A program made the translations under genes and the position numbers. Positions 16,902-24,934 of a stretch of DNA of 64,000 nucleotides are shown piece by piece. This stretch comes from an uncultured Muribaculaceae bacterium. Lineage in GTDB: Bacteria; Bacteroidota; Bacteroidia; Bacteroidales; Muribaculaceae. The stretch spans positions 36,837-100,836 of the forward strand of contig CAJGBY010000007.1 of NCBI GenBank assembly GCA_904501735.1, read 5' to 3'. The notes beneath the pieces were generated by a model. That model was given only the letters and a program-made list of their open reading frames with translations, was not told the origin of the DNA and made no database searches. Each line of letters begins with the position of its first letter. Position 1 is the stretch's first letter.

Positions 16902-17668
16902 TTCAATCTCTTTATATTAAATACAGGACCTTCTTTACATACACACACATTTCCGTGGTCGTGAGTATCTTCTACGCAACACAAGCAAGCTCCAACGCCA
17001 CATGCCATCACATTTTCAAGCGACACTTCACAATCAACACCATTTTCAACAGCATACTTTGCTACAGCCTTCATCATAGGCATAGGACCGCAACAAGATA
17101 TCATATCCCACTTTTCTGAAAGCACCGAATGAGTGGTTACGAAGCCTTTCTCGCCCACCGAACCATCTTCAGTAGACAAATACACATTGCCTCGTTTTTC
17201 AAACTCTTCAAGCTCAAGCAAATCATTCTTAGATCTCGCTCCAAGCAAGAAATTCACCTCTACACCAGCTTTCTTCAAAGCTTCACCAAAATATAGTAAT
17301 GGAGCTACACCCACGCCACCACCAATAAGCAACAAACGCTTTTGCTTATCTTCTGGCATAGTAAATCCATTACCCATTGGATACACTACATTCACGATTT
17401 CGCCTTCAAGGGTATCAACCAAAGAATTGGTTCCTTCTCCAGCTCTACGCACAAGCAACCACAGCAAATTAGCTTCATAATCCACATAATTCACTGAAAT
17501 AGGACGACGCAAGAATGTATTTTTGGAATTTTTTACCTCAATTTGACAAAATTGACCTGGCAAAATTTCAGGCAAATTGCCTTCTACAGGCTTCAATTTT
17601 AGGAGTCCATAATTAGCGTGCAATTTCACACTTGACTCTACGACAAAATCTGATATATATTTTTTCAT
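16895..17668 (-). CDS. pyrK: Dihydroorotate dehydrogenase B, electron transfer subunit
   Basis: A 257-residue ferredoxin-reductase-type protein. An N-terminal FAD domain includes the RRPISV motif, and an NAD-binding domain includes LLIGGGVGVAPLLY. A C-terminal [2Fe-2S] site is formed by the closely spaced cysteines of ACGVGACLCC and the later VCVCKEGPVF. It carries electrons from the PyrD FMN through the iron-sulfur cluster and FAD to NAD+. It is the first gene of a two-gene operon and overlaps pyrD by 7 nt. The promoter -7 box lies 27 nt upstream. Confidence 0.92.
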   Translation of the reverse strand: MKKYISDFVVESSVKLHANYGLLKLKPVEGNLPEILPGQFCQIEVKNSKNTFLRRPISVNYVDYEANLLWLLVRRAGEGTNSLVDTLEGEIVNVVYPMGNGFTMPEDKQKRLLLIGGGVGVAPLLYFGEALKKAGVEVNFLLGARSKNDLLELEEFEKRGNVYLSTEDGSVGEKGFVTTHSVLSEKWDMISCCGPMPMMKAVAKYAVENGVDCEVSLENVMACGVGACLCCVEDTHDHGNVCVCKEGPVFNIKRLKW

Positions 17669-17694
17669 CTCGATTTATATATATAATGTACCTA

Positions 17695-17702
17695 CAAAGC
17701 TA
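17695..17702 (-). promoter_or_regulatory. -7 box of the pyrK-pyrD operon
   Basis: Minus-strand TAGCTTTG, 27 nt before the pyrK ATG. Confidence 0.6.
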
Positions 17703-17734
17703 CAAAATATATATTTCCGACACAAAAAAATTAC

Positions 17735-18211
17735 TTATTTATTTGGCACAAATGAATCAAAACTACTATCCGAATAAAACACCATCACATTCACAATCCT
17801 CTTTCCACTGTTTTCAACAACAGCTCCATCTTGTTTTTTAACAAGATTTTTAGACAACGATTGAAGCACTTCTGCAACTGGATTTTCACTCTGAGAAGTT
17901 GTTTCATATTCAACATCATCATCCAATTCATCTTGAAATAATGAATTCTCACGAGGTTGAGCATCTCTTGCAGTGGTTACATTTTGACCAACACCCACAC
18001 ACATATTACCTTCACCAAACATTAACCACATCATCGACAACTCAGGGTAGGCAAGATGTATTTTAGTCAACACATCATCGCTTACTTTCTTATTTCTACC
18101 ATTTAAAAGTTGTGATACACTTGGTCGTGGAATCTCACATTTATCAGCAAAAATTGAATTTGCAATTCCATTCTCTGATAAAAACAGCTTTATTCGGCTT
18201 ACAATGCTCAT
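17735..18211 (-). CDS. XRE-family helix-turn-helix transcriptional regulator
   Basis: A 158-residue protein. The N-terminal third is a lambda-repressor-like HTH: SIFADKCEIPRPSVSQLLNG (about 20-39) contains the helix-turn-helix. The middle is polar and acidic (DDDVEYETTSQSE), and the C-terminus ends with a hydrophobic strand-like segment (IVNVMVFYSDSSFDSF). The start is ATG 18211, because the family begins with SIVSRIKLFL directly before the HTH; the upstream TTG extension overlaps the promoter. Targets are unknown. It stands alone next to a 600-nt AT-rich gene-free stretch. The promoter is an almost ideal TTTG-N20-TACATTTG. Confidence 0.78.
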   Translation of the reverse strand: MSIVSRIKLFLSENGIANSIFADKCEIPRPSVSQLLNGRNKKVSDDVLTKIHLAYPELSMMWLMFGEGNMCVGVGQNVTTARDAQPRENSLFQDELDDDVEYETTSQSENPVAEVLQSLSKNLVKKQDGAVVENSGKRIVNVMVFYSDSSFDSFVPNK

Positions 18212-18244
18212 TTTTTTGTGTTTTGATTTATAAATTTCACATTG

Positions 18245-18276
18245 CAAATGTAATTACAATTATTGAATAATGCAAA
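18245..18276 (-). promoter_or_regulatory. Promoter of the HTH regulator
   Basis: On the minus strand TTTG (18276-18273), a 20-nt spacer and TACATTTG (18252-18245). A third ATTTGC copy at 18291-18286 lies just upstream of the -33 box. Confidence 0.65.
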
Positions 18277-18888
18277 TTTCTCAATGCAAATATCAAATTT
18301 TTTCTTTATTATCAATTGAAAACATAATATCAGAACGCAAATTTATGATATCAAGCCATTAATTAAAGCAATACTTTAATACATAACTCTATCTCGTTGT
18401 TTTTCATTTGTTTACACCTTAAACACCGTATCAAATCATCAAAAATCCACCATTCCACACATAATACATTTTTACTTTAACATATTTGTTGCAACTCATT
18501 GATTAAACCATGTTTACAAACTTTGTTAATTTTCCATAACACATACTTTAAGGTTAATTTCTATGCTTATGAATCGTAAATTTTCAATTTTACACACACT
18601 CATAATCCTAAATTTAGCTATATTCTCATTTCTACACTCTTTATCATTCTAAACAGGCACATTTACATCGACAAACGAGATACATCGCCAAGTGTTTTCA
18701 TTTTTAAACAATTTCTTTGGCATTTTACCTAACTCGATTTCCTTTGAAAATTTACAAAAACATCCTATTTCCCCTCAAATTCACAATTCTTGTGCAAATC
18801 TCAGACACTTAAACGCACACCAAATCATTTACAACACACTTTATATCAAGACTTTAGCCTTCAAGTGTCAACTTCACAAATCGACACA
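18277..18888. other. Gene-free AT-rich region of about 600 nt
   Basis: No gene with family features on either strand. A 29-codon hydrophobic ORF (18563-18652, +) and a 93-codon ORF running through the uvrA terminator are probably chance. I see no tRNA, clear hairpin or repeat family beyond GCAAAT copies at its left edge. Its size is unusual for this compact window. Confidence 0.5.
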
Positions 18889-18926
18889 AAAAAATCGCCT
18901 AAAAATTAATTTTAGACGATTTTTAC
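18889..18926. terminator. uvrA terminator
   Basis: AAAAATCG-CTAAAA pairs with TTTTAG-CGATTTTT with one mismatch. The flanking A/T runs work on both strands; uvrA ends 36 nt away. Confidence 0.75.
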
Positions 18927-18961
18927 ACCAAAATTTGGCTCAAACCATACACAAACTCTTC

Positions 18962-21796
18962 TTACCCTTCTAATTCCCTCTTAATATACTTAGCTGTAAT
19001 CGATTCTTTGCACTTTGCCACACTTTCTGGAGTTCCAAATGCCATAATTTGTCCTCCATTACGCCCACCCTCTGGACCTAAGTCTATGACATAATCAGCA
19101 CACTTTATCACATCAAGGTTATGTTCTATCACAATTATAGTATTTCCTTTTTTTACCAATTTATTCAATACATCTAACAAAATTTTTATATCCTCAAAAT
19201 GTAGTCCTGTAGTTGGCTCATCTAATATATACAAGGTCTTTCCTGTGTCGCGTTTCGAAAGTTCTGTTGCAAGTTTCACTCGCTGACACTCCCCTCCCGA
19301 CAAAGTACTTGAAGGTTGTCCCAATTTAATATAACCAAGCCCTACTTCTTGTAGCACTTTTATCTTGCTGAGAATTGCGGGAATATTTTCAAAAAACTCT
19401 ACGGCTTGATTTATCGTCATGTCAAGGACTTCAGCAATCGACTTTCCTTTGAATTTTACTTCCAATGTTTCTCTATTATAGCGCTTTCCATTACATTCTT
19501 CACACTTCACAAGCACATCGGGCAAGAAATTCATTTCTACAGTCTTGTAGCCATTTCCCTTACAAACTTCACAACGCCCACCTTTTACATTAAATGAGAA
19601 TCGTCCAGGTTTATAACCTCTCATCTTTGCTTCGGGCAAGTTCACAAATACACTTCTTATATCAGCAAACACACCAGTATAAGTTGCAGGATTGGATCGA
19701 GGTGAACGACCCAATGGAGATTGATCCACCGTAACCACTTTATCGACATTCTCAAGACCAACAATTTCTTTGTACGCAAGTGGCTGCATCGACGACCTAT
19801 AGAATTTCTGACTTAGAATTGGCTGAAGCGTTCCATTTATCAAACTTGACTTTCCACTTCCACTCACACCAGTTACACATATAAATGTACCTAATGGGAA
19901 ATCAACATCAACATTCTTCAAGTTATGCCCATTACAACCTCTCAAGCCCAATATTTTTCCATTACCAGCCCTACGCTCAGTTGGCACTTCTATCATCTTT
20001 GTTCCATTCAAATAATCAGCCGTCACTGTATGGGACTCAAGCATTTCTTTTGGTGTTCCCGCAAAAACGATATGGCCACCCTTTCGACCAGCTTTAGGAC
20101 CTATATCAACAATATAATCAGCCTCAAGCATCATATCCTTATCATGTTCAACCACCATTATAGAATTACCCGTATCACGCAAAGCTTTCAACGAATCAAT
20201 CAAGCGTTGATTATCTCTTTGATGAAGTCCTATACTTGGCTCATCAAGTATATACAACACATTCACCAATTGTGAACCAATTTGCGTTGCCAATCTTATT
20301 CGTTGGCTTTCCCCACCCGACAATGTTGCCGAATTTCTATTTAGCGATAAATAGCCCAAACCAACATCTACAAGAAATCCCAAGCGACCATTAATTTCCT
20401 TAACTATTTCGCTCGCAATTTGCCATTGATGCTCGGTCATCACCTTTTCTATCCCAAGCATCCATTCCCTTAGCTCTGAGATATCCATCGACGCCACTTC
20501 AGCAATGTTTTTACCACCTATATAATAATGTAATGCTTCGTTATTCAATCTTGCGCCCTTGCACTTAGGACATTCTATTCGCGAAAAGAACTGACCTGCC
20601 CACTTCTGAGCTTGCATATCAGCTTCCTCTGCTTGTTGCATCTCTATATATTTCACAAGACCATCATACGACATAAAATAGTTCGAGGTACTCATTGTTT
20701 CATTATTTATCACAAGTCGTTCCTCTGTCCCATTCATTATATCATCAATAGCCACCTCTGGCAGATCTTTCAATGGAGTTTTCAAGTCCACATCATATTT
20801 CTCACAGATCGCTTCTATCTGCCAAAATATTAATGTGTTTTTATATTTACCCAAAGGAAGAATACCTCCGTCATATATTGACGCATTCATATCGGGCATT
20901 ATCTTTTCTCTATCGATTTCGTTCACATATCCCAAGCCTTTACACTTATGACATGCTCCTTGTGGTGAATTGAACGAGAAATTATGAGGCGCAGGCTCTG
21001 CATACGACAAACCAGTCTCCGGGTCCATCAGCATTCTACTATAATGGCCTATTTCACCCGTTTCATCCTCCAGAATCATTAATTGACCGCTACCCTGCTT
21101 GAAGGCTACATTCACCGATTCTTTCAGTCTTGTAACATCTTTAGATGCGACCCTCAACTTATCCACCACAATTTCTACATTGTGATTTTTATAACGATCG
21201 AGCTTCATTCCGAACATGATTTCGCGCAACTCGCCATCAACACGAGTTGTTACAAATCCTTTCTTACGCAATTGCTCAAAAAGTTCCTTATAATGTCCCT
21301 TTCTATTCTTTACTACAGGCGACAAGATATATATTCGCTTCCCTTCATATTTCTCAAGGATAAGCGACAATATTTTCTCCTCGGTATACTTTACCATTTT
21401 TGCACCCGACACATAAGAGTATGCTTCAGATGCTCGAGCATAAAGCAAACGCAGAAAATCATACACCTCGGTCGTTGTACCTATCGTGCTTCGGGGGTTC
21501 TTGTTCACAGTCTTCTGCTCTATCGAAATCACCGGACTCAATCCCGTAATCTTATCCACATCAGGGCGTTCAAGCACACCAAGCATATTTCGAGCATAAG
21601 CCGAAAATGTTTCGAGATAACGGCGTTGCCCTTCTGCAAATATTGTATCAAAAGCAAGAGAAGACTTTCCGCTACCACTCAAGCCAGTAATTACAGTAAG
21701 TTTCCCGTGAGGAATTTCTACATCTATATTTTTAAGATTATGAACACGCGCTCCATACACCGACACGCATTCCACATCGTCTCCATTCAATTTCAT
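18962..21796 (-). CDS. uvrA: Excinuclease ABC subunit A
   Basis: A 944-residue UvrA, the damage-recognition ATPase of nucleotide excision repair. It holds two ABC modules. The first has Walker A GLSGSGKSSLAFDT (about 36-49) and signature LSGGESQRIRLA; the second has GVSGSGKSSLING and LSGGECQRVKLATEL. Zinc-binding CxxC pairs are seen in CHKCKGLGY, CPKCKGARLN and CEVCKGNGY/CEECNGKRYN. All elements are intact and the length is normal. It starts 22 nt after the stop of the T9SS cargo gene on the same strand, with no promoter box between, so the two may be co-transcribed by proximity rather than function. Confidence 0.95.
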   Translation of the reverse strand: MKLNGDDVECVSVYGARVHNLKNIDVEIPHGKLTVITGLSGSGKSSLAFDTIFAEGQRRYLETFSAYARNMLGVLERPDVDKITGLSPVISIEQKTVNKNPRSTIGTTTEVYDFLRLLYARASEAYSYVSGAKMVKYTEEKILSLILEKYEGKRIYILSPVVKNRKGHYKELFEQLRKKGFVTTRVDGELREIMFGMKLDRYKNHNVEIVVDKLRVASKDVTRLKESVNVAFKQGSGQLMILEDETGEIGHYSRMLMDPETGLSYAEPAPHNFSFNSPQGACHKCKGLGYVNEIDREKIMPDMNASIYDGGILPLGKYKNTLIFWQIEAICEKYDVDLKTPLKDLPEVAIDDIMNGTEERLVINNETMSTSNYFMSYDGLVKYIEMQQAEEADMQAQKWAGQFFSRIECPKCKGARLNNEALHYYIGGKNIAEVASMDISELREWMLGIEKVMTEHQWQIASEIVKEINGRLGFLVDVGLGYLSLNRNSATLSGGESQRIRLATQIGSQLVNVLYILDEPSIGLHQRDNQRLIDSLKALRDTGNSIMVVEHDKDMMLEADYIVDIGPKAGRKGGHIVFAGTPKEMLESHTVTADYLNGTKMIEVPTERRAGNGKILGLRGCNGHNLKNVDVDFPLGTFICVTGVSGSGKSSLINGTLQPILSQKFYRSSMQPLAYKEIVGLENVDKVVTVDQSPLGRSPRSNPATYTGVFADIRSVFVNLPEAKMRGYKPGRFSFNVKGGRCEVCKGNGYKTVEMNFLPDVLVKCEECNGKRYNRETLEVKFKGKSIAEVLDMTINQAVEFFENIPAILSKIKVLQEVGLGYIKLGQPSSTLSGGECQRVKLATELSKRDTGKTLYILDEPTTGLHFEDIKILLDVLNKLVKKGNTIIVIEHNLDVIKCADYVIDLGPEGGRNGGQIMAFGTPESVAKCKESITAKYIKRELEG

Positions 21797-21818
21797 AGTA
21801 ATACTCCTTTATCACATT

Positions 21819-23174
21819 CTATTCAACCACTCCTTCTCCCGAGTTATCCACTGAACCATTCGATTCATTATAGTTGATTATATTTATATCACCTTTCAAC
21901 TTATATTCTTTACCATCGGAACCTTCGGCTTGTATCACATAATAATACACTCCTGTGCCTACATTTTTACCTTTATATTTTCCGTCCCAACCTTGCGAAG
22001 GATCAGTCAATTCGCACAATTGTACACCCCATCGGCTAAAAATCCAACACCTAAACTTCACTATCGACTTATATTGCACACGCCATTCATCATTCACACC
22101 TGGCGTAGCTGTTGGTGAAAATGCATTAGGACATATCAAGCTCGATTCCCCTATCGACACTGTGTATGTTTCCCCCATAGCTTCACAACTACCACTTGCA
22201 TTCTTGCACACATATCTATAGTAAAATGTTCCTGATTCAGTTAGCGTTTCTTGTAACACATCATCGTTGCACACACTTTCTACAGTTTCAAACTCAGGGC
22301 TCTGCGACATCTGCCATTCTCGCTGAGCCACAGCATCAGTAGGATATGCAGTAAAAGTTATATCCACAGGAGCCGAACCACCCAACGCTGCACCTTCTCC
22401 ATCTTTTTTCTCATTAGGAGCTTCTCGTTCGGCTTGTTCTGCCACAGTTTGCACATCTATCGACTGAGCAATATATCCGTCATAAGTTACATCAGCATGC
22501 TCTCCCCAGAATTCCAAGAATCGATCTCCCGACAATGTAAATGATGTGTTGCACAATGGAGCTATTTCGTAAATCGACGATTTAAAGCCTTCATACTTTT
22601 TATCCACATCCTTTTGATTCCATTGCTTTGCATCACTATCCCACTCAAGTGTAGAATATGAAAGAGAAATCTCTCTGCTCAGTTTTTTATTAACACCATT
22701 AATCGCAGTATAATATATATCATTACCGCTACCTAGCACATTCAATGCCACACTACCACAATCTTGTTCTTCTGCAGGCTCAATTGAAGTCAAAGTCAAA
22801 TAATATTGAGAATAATCCACGACCCACAAGTAAGTGCGATGATCGCCCTCTTCAACAATATATCCGCAATTACCCACCACTTGTTGTAGCGTTGTTGTTA
22901 CACCATTTTTCACGATATTAGTCAATTCTTCAGCATAGCCGCCACCCATTGTGCCATACTTATACCATTTTACAACAGTATTAGCATCAGCAGCTTTATA
23001 GCTCATAGACACTCCCGGCACATCATATAGCACATACAATTTATCCAATCCTGTATTTTTTTCAGGTACACATTCCCACACCGAGCGACTGTTTCCCGAA
23101 AAGCCTACACTTTGTGCCATGGCATTCACACACAGGCACAACAATATCGCAATTGTAACTAATATCTTTTTCAT
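21819..23174 (-). CDS. Secreted protein with T9SS type B (gliding-motility, CHU-type) C-terminal sorting domain
   Basis: A 451-residue exported protein. A signal peptide (about 1-20, KKILVTIAILLCLCVNAMAQ) is followed by a long unrecognised region with Ig/PKD-like segments (about 270-345: TFTAYPTDAVAQREWQMS, GTFYYRYVCKNASG). The C-terminal domain is CPNAFSPTATPGVNDEWRV, then FRCWIFSRWGVQLCE, GWDGKYKGKNVGTGVYYYVI and YKLKGDINII. This is the CHU_C/T9SS type B sorting domain, which sends cargo across the outer membrane through the type IX system. Unusually, some 17 acidic/polar residues follow the domain. Adhesin or surface function is likely but not shown. uvrA follows after 22 nt. Confidence 0.85.
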   Translation of the reverse strand: MKKILVTIAILLCLCVNAMAQSVGFSGNSRSVWECVPEKNTGLDKLYVLYDVPGVSMSYKAADANTVVKWYKYGTMGGGYAEELTNIVKNGVTTTLQQVVGNCGYIVEEGDHRTYLWVVDYSQYYLTLTSIEPAEEQDCGSVALNVLGSGNDIYYTAINGVNKKLSREISLSYSTLEWDSDAKQWNQKDVDKKYEGFKSSIYEIAPLCNTSFTLSGDRFLEFWGEHADVTYDGYIAQSIDVQTVAEQAEREAPNEKKDGEGAALGGSAPVDITFTAYPTDAVAQREWQMSQSPEFETVESVCNDDVLQETLTESGTFYYRYVCKNASGSCEAMGETYTVSIGESSLICPNAFSPTATPGVNDEWRVQYKSIVKFRCWIFSRWGVQLCELTDPSQGWDGKYKGKNVGTGVYYYVIQAEGSDGKEYKLKGDINIINYNESNGSVDNSGEGVVE

Positions 23175-23197
23175 TTCAAATCATCATTCTTAATTAG

Positions 23198-23205
23198 CAA
23201 AGATA
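23198..23205 (-). promoter_or_regulatory. -7 box of the T9SS cargo-uvrA unit
   Basis: Minus-strand TATCTTTG, 24 nt before the ATG. Confidence 0.55.
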
Positions 23206-23270
23206 ACAACTAATTTTCACACCCACACACACAATAACACATTTTTACACGCCCACACCCATATCCCCTC

Positions 23271-23313
23271 AAAAAAAAGATTGCCAAGAACCTTTAACAG
23301 CCTCAGCAATCTT
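23271..23313 (-). terminator. trxB terminator
   Basis: On the minus strand AAGATTGC...GCAATCTT is followed by a run of eight T. It lies about 34 nt past the trxB stop. Confidence 0.7.
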
Positions 23314-23346
23314 CAATAGCATTCAATTATTTTGAATTGTTTTTTC

Positions 23347-24294
23347 TTATTTCAAGTTGTTGTCAGTCAAATAGCGCTCAGCATCGATTGCTGCTCGGCA
23401 ACCCATACCCGCAGCCGAAATTGCTTGACGATAGTGAGGGTCAGCAACATCACCTGCCGCAAAAACACCAGGGATATTAGTTTTTGTTGATGCACCTTCT
23501 GTTACGATATAGCCATTTTCATCAAGTTGGATTTGACCATTCAAAAATCCTGTATTTGGAGTGTGACCAATAGCCAAGAAGAATCCGTCAATTGCGATAT
23601 CAAGTTTTTCTTCTTGTGGAGTTCCCTTGAACTTAACAAGGTGAGCACCTTCTACTCCGTTTTCACCAAACAAACCTACTGTATTTGTATTGAAAAGAAC
23701 ATGAATATTTTCTTTATTCATCACTCTATCTTGCATCACTTGTGAAGCACGCAAATAATCCTTACGAACTATCATATACACTTCTTTAGCCAAGCCACTC
23801 AAATACACAGCTTCTTCGCAAGCAGTATCTCCACCACCCACTACAGCTACAGTCTTTTTACGATAGAAAAATCCGTCACATGTAGCACATGCCGACACTC
23901 CCATACCAGCATATTTCTTTTCGTCTTCAAGACCTAAGTACTTTGCCGACGCACCAGTAGCGATAATCACTGTATCTGCTTCAATTTCTTTTACGCCTTC
24001 TACAACCACATTAAATGGGCGCACCGAAAAATCAACCGATTCAACAAATCCGTCACGAATATCAGCATTAAAGCGTAATGCTTGATTCTTCATATCATCC
24101 ATAATATCGAAACCGCCCACTCCTTCAGGATAGCCAGGAAAGTTCTCAATTTCCGATGTAGTTGTCAATTGTCCTCCAGGTTGCATTCCTTCATAAAGCA
24201 CTGGATTAAGATTTGCTCTGGAAGTATAGATTGCTGCTGTGTAACCAGCAGGACCTGAACCTATAATTAGGCATTTTACTCTTTCTTTTTCCAT
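23347..24294 (-). CDS. trxB: Thioredoxin reductase
   Basis: A 315-residue flavoenzyme that reduces thioredoxin with NADPH. The FAD-binding GSGPAGYTAAIYT (about 12-24), the redox disulfide CATC in SACATCDGFF (about 136-145), the NADP-binding GGGDTACEEA and the second FAD motif AAGDVADPHYRQ are all present. The class is the low-molecular-weight bacterial type and the length is standard. It is the last gene of a leftward unit ftsK-lolA-trxB (17 nt after lolA) and is followed by a terminator. The grouping with lolA and ftsK probably reflects conserved Bacteroidota gene order rather than a shared pathway. Confidence 0.94.
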   Translation of the reverse strand: MEKERVKCLIIGSGPAGYTAAIYTSRANLNPVLYEGMQPGGQLTTTSEIENFPGYPEGVGGFDIMDDMKNQALRFNADIRDGFVESVDFSVRPFNVVVEGVKEIEADTVIIATGASAKYLGLEDEKKYAGMGVSACATCDGFFYRKKTVAVVGGGDTACEEAVYLSGLAKEVYMIVRKDYLRASQVMQDRVMNKENIHVLFNTNTVGLFGENGVEGAHLVKFKGTPQEEKLDIAIDGFFLAIGHTPNTGFLNGQIQLDENGYIVTEGASTKTNIPGVFAAGDVADPHYRQAISAAGMGCRAAIDAERYLTDNNLK

Positions 24295-24311
24295 ATCGTT
24301 ATTGTTTTTTA

Positions 24312-24923
24312 TTATCTTAAATCAATTACTGGTGTTCCACTAGGCACTGCTTTGCTATCAAAAACAAATGTACTACCCGACAATTTTGCGTTCACCACAT
24401 ATTTACTGAATTTTATTACTTGAGTTGAATTATCAGCCATTGTTGCAACAGCCTCTTTAATCTGATATGTATTCTTATCGATAGTAAGCAAGATTTTTGA
24501 CATATCAACATATGAGTTTTTTGCAACCATCTCCACCACATAACTTTTAGCCGTGTTTGACTTCATCACAGCCTTATAGTTCGTGTCATATTTCATCACA
24601 GCCAGATAAGGATTGCTTACTTCAAGATCCTCGCTCGTTGGTTCAAGCACATTCACTTCTTTAGTGGCTGTTGTATACACCCACTGTGTTGTTCCATCAT
24701 ACCAACAGCTAAAACCTCCAGCCAATATTCTGAATTTCATTCCACTCATCACAATATTTCCTTTAACCTTAAACTGTGATGAAGAAAGTTCAAAATCAGC
24801 GCTCACATTTTTAGCCGAAGTATAACTGCTTACAACCTTGTTCATTATCGTGTTAGCATTTTGTGCGCCACACACGAAAACAACAAACATAAAAGCAATT
24901 GATATGATTATCTTATTCTTCAT
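24312..24923 (-). CDS. lolA: LolA-like outer-membrane lipoprotein carrier
   Basis: A 203-residue periplasmic protein with an N-terminal signal peptide (KNKIIISIAFMFVVFVCGAQ, cut near residue 20). The mature part begins with ANTIMNKVVSSYTSAKNVSADFEL, and the half-barrel strand pattern includes GMKFRILAGGFSCWYDGTTQWVY, typical of LolA proteins that shuttle lipoproteins from the inner to the outer membrane. The start is ATG 24923; the 5' in-frame TTG adds only three residues. It lies 11 nt after ftsK and 17 nt before trxB. ftsK-lolA adjacency recurs across bacteria and supports the call. Confidence 0.83.
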   Translation of the reverse strand: MKNKIIISIAFMFVVFVCGAQNANTIMNKVVSSYTSAKNVSADFELSSSQFKVKGNIVMSGMKFRILAGGFSCWYDGTTQWVYTTATKEVNVLEPTSEDLEVSNPYLAVMKYDTNYKAVMKSNTAKSYVVEMVAKNSYVDMSKILLTIDKNTYQIKEAVATMADNSTQVIKFSKYVVNAKLSGSTFVFDSKAVPSGTPVIDLR

Positions 24924-24934
24924 AAATATCAATC

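Noticed and set aside
18563..18652. 29-codon hydrophobic ORF in the gene-free region left of uvrA
   Set aside because: No promoter box or family; AT-rich DNA readily gives short hydrophobic ORFs by chance.
18692..18973. 93-codon ORF on the plus strand
   Set aside because: It runs through the uvrA terminator and into uvrA; composition is that of random AT-rich sequence.
21083..21877. 264-codon ORF antisense to uvrA
   Set aside because: Mirror frame of a conserved gene with no recognisable domain; low-complexity, His/Ile-rich translation.
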